From JBDKGD01 sp964645125 (GTDB taxonomy: Bacteria; Patescibacteriota; Minisyncoccia; UBA6257; 2-01-FULL-56-20), in contig CAZXZC010000012.1 of assembly GCA_964645125.1 (NCBI GenBank), positions 1-20,241 of the forward strand: a DNA stretch of 20,241 bases, given 5' to 3'. The translations under genes were made by a program, and so were the position numbers. Under the pieces are notes generated by a model. The model did no database searches and was not told the origin of the DNA. It saw only the letters and a program-made list of their open reading frames with translations. Shown one piece after another: positions 12,641-18,230 of this stretch (positions are counted from its first letter, which is position 1; each line of letters starts with the position of its first letter).

Positions 12641-13135
12641 CTACCCTCCGGCACTATCGCCGGATGGGCCGTAGATTGAGGGCACTTTGCCGCCCATGGC
12701 GCGCAAGTATGTTGAGAGTTGGCCGCGATGATGAATGAGGTCAAGCAACAAGTGCCAGAGCATGTCGCCTTTTGTTGTTTCCCACTTTCCCATGGAAGCA
12801 CGCATTTCAGCATGGTCGTTGTCCCACATGGCCTCTGAGAGGGCCTGCACTTCTGATTGTAGAGCAGTAAGGCCAGCAGAAATGGTACTCACTACCTCTG
12901 CTTTCCCCGCGCTTTCGGGCAACATTTCGGTGGTGGAAAAATCCAAAATGCCGTTTTTGGCGACTCCTGGCAACACTGAAACTTCAAATGCAATAGTGCG
13001 GGCAAGCTGAAGGGCGGTTTTAGACTTTGGGTCGGGTTTGTAGTCCGCGTGCTCGTCGGGGATGGCGGCAATGACACGTTCAAAAATCGGGGCTTCTTCT
13101 GCTACTATCTTCAAAAAATAATCTTTGGTATTCAT
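12641..13135 (-). CDS. DinB family (DinB/YfiT-like) protein
   Basis: This 164-aa protein has the four-helix DinB-like layout. The first helix has EEAPIFERVIAAIPDEHADY (about 13-32), the middle part ARTIAFEVSVLPGV, and the C-terminal part the family's typical HHRGQLSTYLRAMGGKVPSI (about 135-154), with the histidine pair and PSIYGPSGD ending. Family members usually bind a divalent metal through three histidines. H135/H136 are clear; the others could be H29 or H128. It may be a thiol transferase or a detoxification enzyme; the substrate is unknown. A further in-frame start at 13177 exists, but the extended -10 lies inside that extension, so the ATG at 13135 is chosen. Single-gene unit. Confidence 0.88.
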   Translation of the reverse strand: MNTKDYFLKIVAEEAPIFERVIAAIPDEHADYKPDPKSKTALQLARTIAFEVSVLPGVAKNGILDFSTTEMLPESAGKAEVVSTISAGLTALQSEVQALSEAMWDNDHAEMRASMGKWETTKGDMLWHLLLDLIHHRGQLSTYLRAMGGKVPSIYGPSGDSAGG

Positions 13136-13142
13136 GAGAATG

Positions 13143-13170
13143 ATTATACCAGGGTTTAGGGTATAGCCAA
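13143..13170 (-). promoter_or_regulatory. Extended -10 promoter of the DinB-family gene
   Basis: TTGGCT (13165-13170), 16 bp, then TATAAT (13143-13148) with TGG directly before it. The -10 ends 7 nt before the ATG, so the message should be leaderless. The -35 lies within a 7-bp-period repeat. Confidence 0.75.
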
Positions 13171-13192
13171 TGGTCAATAATCAAAACCAAAA
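13151..13192 (+). repeat. Degenerate 7-bp-period repeat, locus at the DinB promoter
   Basis: Six consecutive 7-mers: AGGGTTT, AGGGTAT, AGCCAAT, GGTCAAT, AATCAAA, ACCAAAA. It shares the AGGGTATAGCCAA segment with 12351-12375 (minus) and 15555-15579. Confidence 0.65.
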
Positions 13193-13203
13193 CGAGATAT
13201 ATG

Positions 13204-13231
13204 GATACTCAACCCGAGTCCGAGTATGACA
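13204..13231. repeat. Stem-loop repeat with compensated arms
   Basis: GATACTC (13204-13210) and GAGTATG (13222-13228) pair, followed by ACA. It is the same layout as 8062-8088 but with the stem changed on both sides. Confidence 0.5.
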
Positions 13232-13251
13232 GAAAAAAGAAGCGATTGGAC

Positions 13252-13276
13252 TCCTGTCTAAATGACAGACAAGAGA
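13252..13276. repeat. Imperfect palindrome downstream of the ABC exporter gene
   Basis: CTCCTGTCT and AGACAAGAG form a 9-bp stem with one mismatch around AAATGAC. It lies just after the stop of the ABC gene on the minus strand; the T-tract is poor (CTTCTTTTTTC about 25 nt later), so a terminator role is uncertain. Confidence 0.45.
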
Positions 13277-13289
13277 GGGATTACAAAAT

Positions 13290-15143
13290 TTACTGGTAGC
13301 CGGCGGCTTGGGCGGTAAAGAGCTGGGCGTATTTGCCGTTTTTTTGCATTAACTGACTGTGACTCCCCTCTTCAATGAGCTTGCCGCCATCGAATACAAA
13401 AATTTTATCTGCGTTTCTGAGCGTGGAAAAGCGATGGGATATGAGAATAACGGTTTTGTCTTTTGGGAGTTTTTCCAGGGTTTCGAAGATTGATGCTTCA
13501 GATTCGGCGTCAAGGGCCGCGGTTGGTTCATCCAACACCAATACCCACGCCTTTTGCTGAACTCGAAACAATAAGCGAGCAACGGCTAATTTTTGATTTT
13601 GACCACCCGATGGTTCCTCTCCTCCAAATTCGATACCAATTTGCGCATCAAGTCCATTTTTATACTGCTTTGTAAAATCGGCATCAGCTTGATGGAGGGC
13701 TTTTTCGATATGCACGTCTTCAGCCGGACGAGTGGTATCTCCAGCGGCAATTACTTCGCGTAACAATAATTTGTATCTGCCGAATTCTTGAAATAATACG
13801 GCTAAATTTCCATACCAACTCGACAGATCTAATTCCCGTAGGTTTATTCCTCCCACGAATATTTTTCCTTTTGTTGGATGATAAAAACCGCTTAGCAACT
13901 TGGTAAACGTGGTTTTCCCCGCTCCATTAATGCCCACTACCCCAACTTTTTGTCCTGGCTCAATTACAAATGAAACGTTGTCGAGTGCTTTGCGCTCTTG
14001 TCCTGGGTATGTGAATGACACATTTTCAAATACAATACGAGGGGCAATTTTTGCTGGCAATGTGAGCCCCGCCGTTGGCGCTTCTACGAGTGGTTTGAGA
14101 TCAAGAAACTTCAGTATGTCCTCTACATACAACAGATTTTCGTACTGATTTCCAAGACTCGAGAACAAAGAACGCACAGATCCTTGTAAATTCGTGACTG
14201 CGCCAACTAGAAATACGAGTGAGCCAATGCTTGTGTTTCCCCGAATTGTTTCAATAACAAAAAAGATAATTATTGAGGCGCGCACTATATCTCCAAAAAG
14301 ACCACTCGCTAATTTATATCGAAACGCTTTGCGCAAATGCAACACTGTTTCGGTGCGGATTTTTTCAATAATAGAAATTGCTTTTTGAGCGAAAAATTCC
14401 AAGTTTTGGAAAATTCGCATTTCGGCAATCCTGCTTGAATCACTAAAATAACCGTACAGATGGTTGTACATCCTACTTAACTTGCTATTTCTGCTCCAAA
14501 TAACAAATTCACCACGACCAAACACAAATTGAGCTACCAGCGATGGCGTGATCCCAATGAGCATAATTGGAATAATCCACCAATAGAAATACCCGAGGGC
14601 CGCGGAGGCAATCACAAATCCGAAGAGTCCATCAATTGCCGCAATCATTGCGTTTATAAAATTCAAAAGCCGAAACATTGACCGACTCGCTTTTGAAATT
14701 AAATCCTGGCGATCCTTATCTTCAAATGATGCGACATCGAGTGCAATGCGCTGTTTTATATTAATGACATCTAAACTGCTATCCAAATGGAATGAAAATA
14801 ATTGACGTGCGTCCACTTCTGCGCGGCCAATTAATTCTCGAAGCAGTGGCACGAGTGTCCAGCCAGCAATAAATAGCAGCAAGTATGGGTGCGTGGCAAA
14901 AAAAGATACCACATCCTGTAGTGATACTATGCGAGCTTTCCCGAGTGTACTGATGGCATTAATGGCTTGGGCGAAAAACCAGCTTGCTACAAAAGATAAG
15001 AGCGTACTCAAAAACAAGGTACTGCAGAGCCATGTAAACAACAGTTTATGATCACGTGTTACGAGATGTAATGCGCGCCATGATGTACGTAAAAACTGCA
15101 CTATTGATCTTCGATCTCTTTTTAACGCTACTTCTATGTCCAT
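13290..15143 (-). CDS. ABC exporter (fused membrane and ATPase domains)
   Basis: This 617-aa half transporter has a six-helix type IV exporter membrane domain (about 30-325) followed by an ATPase domain (about 365-605). Walker A is GINGAGKT (404-411) and the Q-loop glutamine is Q452. The signature is PSGGQ (511-515) rather than the usual LSGGQ. Walker B is VLVLDEP (534-540) with catalytic E539, followed by D-loop TAALDAE, and the switch histidine is H570. All catalytic residues are present, so it should be active as a homodimer. The substrate (lipid, peptide or drug) cannot be read from sequence. It is a single-gene unit with a clear promoter and a leader of about 20 nt without SD. Confidence 0.95.
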   Translation of the reverse strand: MDIEVALKRDRRSIVQFLRTSWRALHLVTRDHKLLFTWLCSTLFLSTLLSFVASWFFAQAINAISTLGKARIVSLQDVVSFFATHPYLLLFIAGWTLVPLLRELIGRAEVDARQLFSFHLDSSLDVINIKQRIALDVASFEDKDRQDLISKASRSMFRLLNFINAMIAAIDGLFGFVIASAALGYFYWWIIPIMLIGITPSLVAQFVFGRGEFVIWSRNSKLSRMYNHLYGYFSDSSRIAEMRIFQNLEFFAQKAISIIEKIRTETVLHLRKAFRYKLASGLFGDIVRASIIIFFVIETIRGNTSIGSLVFLVGAVTNLQGSVRSLFSSLGNQYENLLYVEDILKFLDLKPLVEAPTAGLTLPAKIAPRIVFENVSFTYPGQERKALDNVSFVIEPGQKVGVVGINGAGKTTFTKLLSGFYHPTKGKIFVGGINLRELDLSSWYGNLAVLFQEFGRYKLLLREVIAAGDTTRPAEDVHIEKALHQADADFTKQYKNGLDAQIGIEFGGEEPSGGQNQKLAVARLLFRVQQKAWVLVLDEPTAALDAESEASIFETLEKLPKDKTVILISHRFSTLRNADKIFVFDGGKLIEEGSHSQLMQKNGKYAQLFTAQAAGYQ

Positions 15144-15169
15144 ACAATGGGTGTTTGGTTAATCTTTAT

Positions 15170-15198
15170 ATTATACCATAAAATTAATAAAAAAGCAA
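15170..15198 (-). promoter_or_regulatory. Extended -10 promoter of the ABC exporter gene
   Basis: TTGCTT (15193-15198), 17 bp, then TATAAT (15170-15175) preceded by TGG. Transcription should begin near 15163, about 20 nt before the ATG. Confidence 0.8.
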
Positions 15199-15230
15199 TA
15201 TCTTGAGACGCATGGATTTTGTACATCGTT

Positions 15231-15236
15231 TATACT
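15231..15236 (+). promoter_or_regulatory. -10 hexamer of the small Pro-rich protein gene
   Basis: TATACT ends 8 nt before the ATG at 15245, suggesting a leaderless message. The only -35-like TTGAGA is 22 bp away, too far. Confidence 0.45.
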
Positions 15237-15244
15237 AAACATAC

Positions 15245-15547
15245 ATGAAATTCTTGTTTTTCACGGCTCTGCTGGTAGCGTGTTTTTTTCTGCTACTGCT
15301 TATTGGGTACACCGGTCAATTGGGCAAAACGATACGCGTGGATGTTGGTGGTGTACTGAACCAACAGCACAAAGATGTCGTTGGGCCGCCCATCAAGGCT
15401 ACTTCTTCAAAAAAGCCTTTACAGGTCACGCCCACCACACCACCCTCTTCTTCCGCTTCCACAACCCACCTGCCTCCCCCACCCGGATTTATTGGGCCTA
15501 CTGGCGACCCATTTGTGGTTGGACCGTCAGGGCCGCCGCCGGAATAA
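15245..15547 (+). CDS. Small Pro-rich membrane or lipoprotein, 100 aa
   Basis: A hydrophobic N-terminus (residues 3-21) is followed by a 25-residue polar stretch and a Pro/Ser/Thr-rich tail ending in collagen-like GPTGDPFVVGPSGPPPE. LVAC at 10-13 fits a lipobox, but eight hydrophobic residues after the cysteine favour an uncleaved membrane anchor. No family is recognised. It is likely to face the cell surface. Codon use and the well-placed -10 support it as a gene. It stands alone between the ABC exporter and tRNA-Gly. Confidence 0.65.
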   Translation: MKFLFFTALLVACFFLLLLIGYTGQLGKTIRVDVGGVLNQQHKDVVGPPIKATSSKKPLQVTPTTPPSSSASTTHLPPPPGFIGPTGDPFVVGPSGPPPE

Positions 15548-15553
15548 GAAAGC

Positions 15554-15588
15554 AAGGGTATAGCCAACAGCTAATAAAGAACACTGAA
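15554..15588 (+). repeat. Degenerate 7-bp-period repeat, locus before tRNA-Gly
   Basis: Five 7-mers: AAGGGTA, TAGCCAA, CAGCTAA, TAAAGAA, CACTGAA; the last four all end in AA. It begins 7 bp after the stop of the small Pro-rich protein gene. Confidence 0.6.
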
Positions 15589-15625
15589 TCCAGGAGACGA
15601 AATGTACAGTAATCCTGATTTTGGC

Positions 15626-15655
15626 TTGAAAACAAGGGTTATTTTCTGATATACT
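15626..15655 (+). promoter_or_regulatory. Promoter of tRNA-Gly
   Basis: TTGAAA (15626-15631), 18 bp, then TATACT (15650-15655) with TGA directly before it (extended -10). Transcription would start near 15662, about 5 nt before the tRNA. Confidence 0.75.
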
Positions 15656-15666
15656 ATAGATATAAA

Positions 15667-15737
15667 GCGGGATTCGTATAGTGGTAGTACACGTCCTTGC
15701 CAAGGACGAGGCGCCAGTCCGATTCTGGTATCCCGCT
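15667..15737 (+). tRNA. tRNA-Gly (anticodon GCC) with unusual T loop
   Basis: Acceptor GCGGGAT/ATCCCGC, D stem GTAT/GTAC with GG in the D loop, anticodon stem CGTCC/GGACG with loop TTGCCAA, T stem GCCAG/CTGGT and discriminator T, usual for glycine. The T loop is TCCGATT: position 55 is C instead of the nearly universal T. No CCA is encoded. Confidence 0.93.
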
Positions 15738-15803
15738 CAAACTTTCACTTCAAGCCGGTAGTTATAGACTTGCCAGTAGATACTTTATATTATGTGAAAC
15801 CGT

Positions 15804-15809
15804 TATAAT
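15804..15809 (+). promoter_or_regulatory. -10 of the sigma factor operon
   Basis: A perfect TATAAT gives a start near 15816 and a leader of about 66 nt before the ATG at 15882. No clear -35 is seen at the usual distance, so an alternative factor could be involved. Confidence 0.5.
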
Positions 15810-15881
15810 GGAATGACGGTGTTTTGGCCTGGTTTTCCTTGGGCTTTAGGCGTAACCGATACACCCCTTCAATCGTTATCT

Positions 15882-16442
15882 ATGATAGAGCCAGAAGAAC
15901 ATATCGTGCAGCGTGCTGTGGCAGGAAATGCCGAGGCTTTTGGGGTGTTATACGACAAATATCTCCCCCAGATATATCGGTTTGTTCTGCTGAAGGTGAG
16001 CACCAAGCAGGAGGCTGAGGATATTGCCCACCAGGTGTTTTTAAACGCATGGCTCAATATCGCCAGCTGGAAGCCTCAAGGTTTCCCCTTTTCGAGCTGG
16101 CTATACCGGATTGCTCGCAACCGGATTATTGACTCATACCGGTCTTTGAAGCCTTCGGTGGCACTTGACGAGGATATGGAAACTCGATTTTCTGATATTT
16201 TTTCGGTCGCGACACTTGAAGCTTCTGACACCGCTCTTCTACTCGAGGACGTACAAAAAGCTATTACAACCCTCAAGCCCGAGTATCAGGATATTATTAT
16301 TATGCGGTTCGTGGAGGATATGAGCATCAAAGACATTGCCGCCATTATTGAAAAAAGTGAAGGCGCGGTGAAATTACTCCAGCACCGAGCAATTGCTCAA
16401 CTGCAAAAGATTTTAAAACATACTGACCATGAAACTTACTGA
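15882..16442 (+). CDS. ECF-type RNA polymerase sigma factor
   Basis: Using the ATG at 15882 gives 186 aa, typical for the group. Region 2 (about 5-85) includes GNAEAFGVLYDKYLPQIYRF, the core-binding EAEDIAHQVFLNAW segment and -10-recognition residues FSSWLYRIARNRIIDSYR. Region 4 (about 125-180) has the TLKPEYQDIIIMRFVEDMSI helix and the turn DIAAIIEKSEGAVKLLQHRA that reads the -35. Region 3 is absent. An in-frame ATG at 15813 would add 23 residues but lies upstream of the predicted start of transcription. The gene overlaps the next by 14 nt, implying coupled expression with a putative anti-sigma partner. Confidence 0.92.
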   Translation: MIEPEEHIVQRAVAGNAEAFGVLYDKYLPQIYRFVLLKVSTKQEAEDIAHQVFLNAWLNIASWKPQGFPFSSWLYRIARNRIIDSYRSLKPSVALDEDMETRFSDIFSVATLEASDTALLLEDVQKAITTLKPEYQDIIIMRFVEDMSIKDIAAIIEKSEGAVKLLQHRAIAQLQKILKHTDHETY

Positions 16443-16944
16443 TTTGCTGACACAATTAAAAAGGATTGAACCGGACGCGAATTTCGCGCGCGATAGCCGC
16501 GGCGTTATTTTGCAGCTTACTCCCTACCCCGCGCCAGCTTCGTGGCCTGTTCGTGCTGCGCGCTTTTTATTGGAAAATGTTCAAATTGCCAGCACGCTCG
16601 CGGTAACGAGCCTTGCGATTTTATTGTTTGTAAATGGTCCGGCGATTGTAAGCACCTTTTCGCCTTTGAAATTTACAAGCGTTGACCGCAGCGCAATTAC
16701 TGCTGAGGCTGAAGCGGTTGATATCCAAATTCAACTGACAGACCTTGCTTACCATGAGCCGACAACGCCTACACCCACTGTTTCCGCTGCAGCAAAGGCA
16801 TCTACTCTAACCGCCAAGAAAACCGGCACCGCACTCACGACAGGATCTACACAAAAAACCTCACTCGAAGCGGCTACCAGTGATATCGAAACTTCCGCAA
16901 GTGACTCGAATATTGACGACATCCTTGATGTGCTTGCGCAGTAG
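16429..16944 (+). CDS. Putative membrane-anchored anti-sigma factor, 171 aa
   Basis: A cytoplasmic N-terminal part of about 45 residues precedes a membrane span (about 52-72, STLAVTSLAILLFVNGPAIV) and an extracytoplasmic Ala/Thr/Ser-rich region. This layout and the 14-nt overlap with the sigma gene fit an anti-sigma factor. The zinc-binding HxxxCxxC motif of many anti-sigma factors is absent and the cytoplasmic part is short, so the role is inferred mainly from context. The C-terminal acidic SDSNIDDILDVLAQ may bind a partner. Confidence 0.72.
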   Translation: MKLTDLLTQLKRIEPDANFARDSRGVILQLTPYPAPASWPVRAARFLLENVQIASTLAVTSLAILLFVNGPAIVSTFSPLKFTSVDRSAITAEAEAVDIQIQLTDLAYHEPTTPTPTVSAAAKASTLTAKKTGTALTTGSTQKTSLEAATSDIETSASDSNIDDILDVLAQ

Positions 16945-16967
16945 CACGCTTTTTTCTTTTTTACTTT

Positions 16968-17756
16968 ATGCTTTCTTTTCTCGGTAATACCAAAAAATCA
17001 CTCCTTATTGGTTTGGCTGCAATAGGTACGTTGTGTGTTGTGCCAGTGGTTCATGCTGCCGATGTGGCGGCAGCTGCCACCACCCCACAGCAACCGGTTG
17101 CGTGTAGCGCTGGATCGGTAGGTGTGCTAAGTAAAGCACTTTCTGATGCGCCTGATTTGCGCACCAGCCTGGCCGCTAGAAAAGATGCTTTACACAAGAT
17201 ACTTGAGTGCGCGCTTACAGAGGCTCTTGATTTAAAAAAAGAACTTGATGCTACCTCTGTTGCAACTGATGAGTTAAAAGCTCAGAAAAACGCTGCGAGT
17301 ATTGAACTGCAAAAGAGCATTGATTTCTACCGCATGCAAAGTGGTCGCGTAGATGACTTGGGGCTGTACGCAACCCGGGAACTTGCTCGCTCTTTGAAAG
17401 AGTGGCGCACTGCTAACTATGCGTCCGCAGCGTCTGGTGCATACAACTTTATTATTTGGACCAGAAACCAAACCTTGTTTGCGGCCGCTTCAAATCGCTT
17501 TACCCAAGCCTCATACACAGCCACAGCCTTAAAAATTGTAGATAACGAGCAGGTGCAGAAGGTATTTGCAAAGCTTAACGATGATTTTGCCAAGGCTAAA
17601 GAATCTAATGCGCAGGCACAAAACGCGCTCTCCACGAACACTCCCCCAGACACAACCCTCGCGCTTATTAAAAAATCACTGCGTGACTTGTCGCAGACAT
17701 ACCAAGACTTTTTTGAGTTTAGCGACGCGGTGCGCACTATTATTCCCACTCCGTAG
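16968..17756 (+). CDS. Secreted helical protein of the sigma operon, 262 aa
   Basis: A signal peptide (about 1-31, with LIGLAAIGTLCVVPVVHA and cleavage before ADVAAA) leads a mature protein of mostly long helices: the first coiled-coil-like block is about 60-125 and the second about 185-255. No enzymatic motif is visible. Two cysteines (C46 and C77) could form a disulfide. It lies 23 nt after the anti-sigma candidate, is last in the operon and has no SD. It may be the effector or envelope sensor of the sigma system; this is inference from order only. Confidence 0.78.
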   Translation: MLSFLGNTKKSLLIGLAAIGTLCVVPVVHAADVAAAATTPQQPVACSAGSVGVLSKALSDAPDLRTSLAARKDALHKILECALTEALDLKKELDATSVATDELKAQKNAASIELQKSIDFYRMQSGRVDDLGLYATRELARSLKEWRTANYASAASGAYNFIIWTRNQTLFAAASNRFTQASYTATALKIVDNEQVQKVFAKLNDDFAKAKESNAQAQNALSTNTPPDTTLALIKKSLRDLSQTYQDFFEFSDAVRTIIPTP

Positions 17757-17798
17757 AGATACTGGTTTTGGTGGTTACTAGATCATCACATGCGACGC

Positions 17799-17837
17799 AC
17801 ACATAAAACCCCCACAGAATGTGGGGGTTTTATGTGT
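17799..17837. terminator. Bidirectional terminator between the sigma operon and HU
   Basis: A 17-bp perfect stem (ACACATAAAACCCCCAC and its complement) has an AGAAT loop. The CCCCCAC/GTGGGGG core is flanked by AAAA and TTTT, so the T-tract works on both strands. It serves the plus operon ending at 17756 and the minus gene ending at 17866. Confidence 0.92.
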
Positions 17838-17865
17838 CTTACGTATATTGTAAGAATCTACCAAA

Positions 17866-18141
17866 CTACATTACCGCTTCTTTCAAAAGCTTGCCAGCGC
17901 GGAATTTCGGCTTGGTTGAGGCTGCAATGGTGATTTCCTCACCAGTCTTTGGATTGCGGCCTTTGCGAGCTGCGCGCTTTGCAACACGGAAGGTGCCGAA
18001 GCCTGAAATGGCAACCTCACCGCCACGGGAGAGCTCTTTGACGATTGTGTCAAACACGCCATCCACTGCGCGACCGGCCTGGGCCTTTGTTTCCAACGAG
18101 GCAGCGGTCATGACCGCTTCAATTAACTGATCTTTTTTCAT
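17866..18141 (-). CDS. hup: DNA-binding protein HU
   Basis: The protein has 91 aa, the normal length. The N-terminal MKKDQLIEAV helix, then GFGTFRVAKRAARKGRNPKT (about 47-66), the hallmark of HU/IHF with the N-P at the arm tip, and the C-terminal FRAGKLLKEAV are all present. It is a small basic dimeric nucleoid protein that bends DNA. An in-frame GTG at 18171 would add 10 residues; the ATG at 18141 starts at the normal family position. No SD precedes it. Promoter TGT-TATACT is at 18199-18207. Confidence 0.96.
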   Translation of the reverse strand: MKKDQLIEAVMTAASLETKAQAGRAVDGVFDTIVKELSRGGEVAISGFGTFRVAKRAARKGRNPKTGEEITIAASTKPKFRAGKLLKEAVM

Positions 18142-18198
18142 GAAAATATGAAATGAAAGTGGTGATACCACAAACGACCTTTCTATGGTACAGGAATA

Positions 18199-18207
18199 AG
18201 TATAACA
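18199..18207 (-). promoter_or_regulatory. Extended -10 promoter of the HU gene
   Basis: On the minus strand TGT precedes TATACT (18199-18204). The nearest -35-like TTGAAA (18219-18224) is only 14 bp away, so the extended -10 probably dominates. The leader is about 50 nt. Confidence 0.5.
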
Positions 18208-18230
18208 AATACAAGGGTTTTCAAGAAGTG

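Noticed and set aside
15813..15881. N-terminal extension of the sigma factor from the ATG at 15813
   Set aside because: It lies upstream of the transcription start predicted by TATAAT at 15804-15809, and the 23 residues do not resemble sigma region 2.
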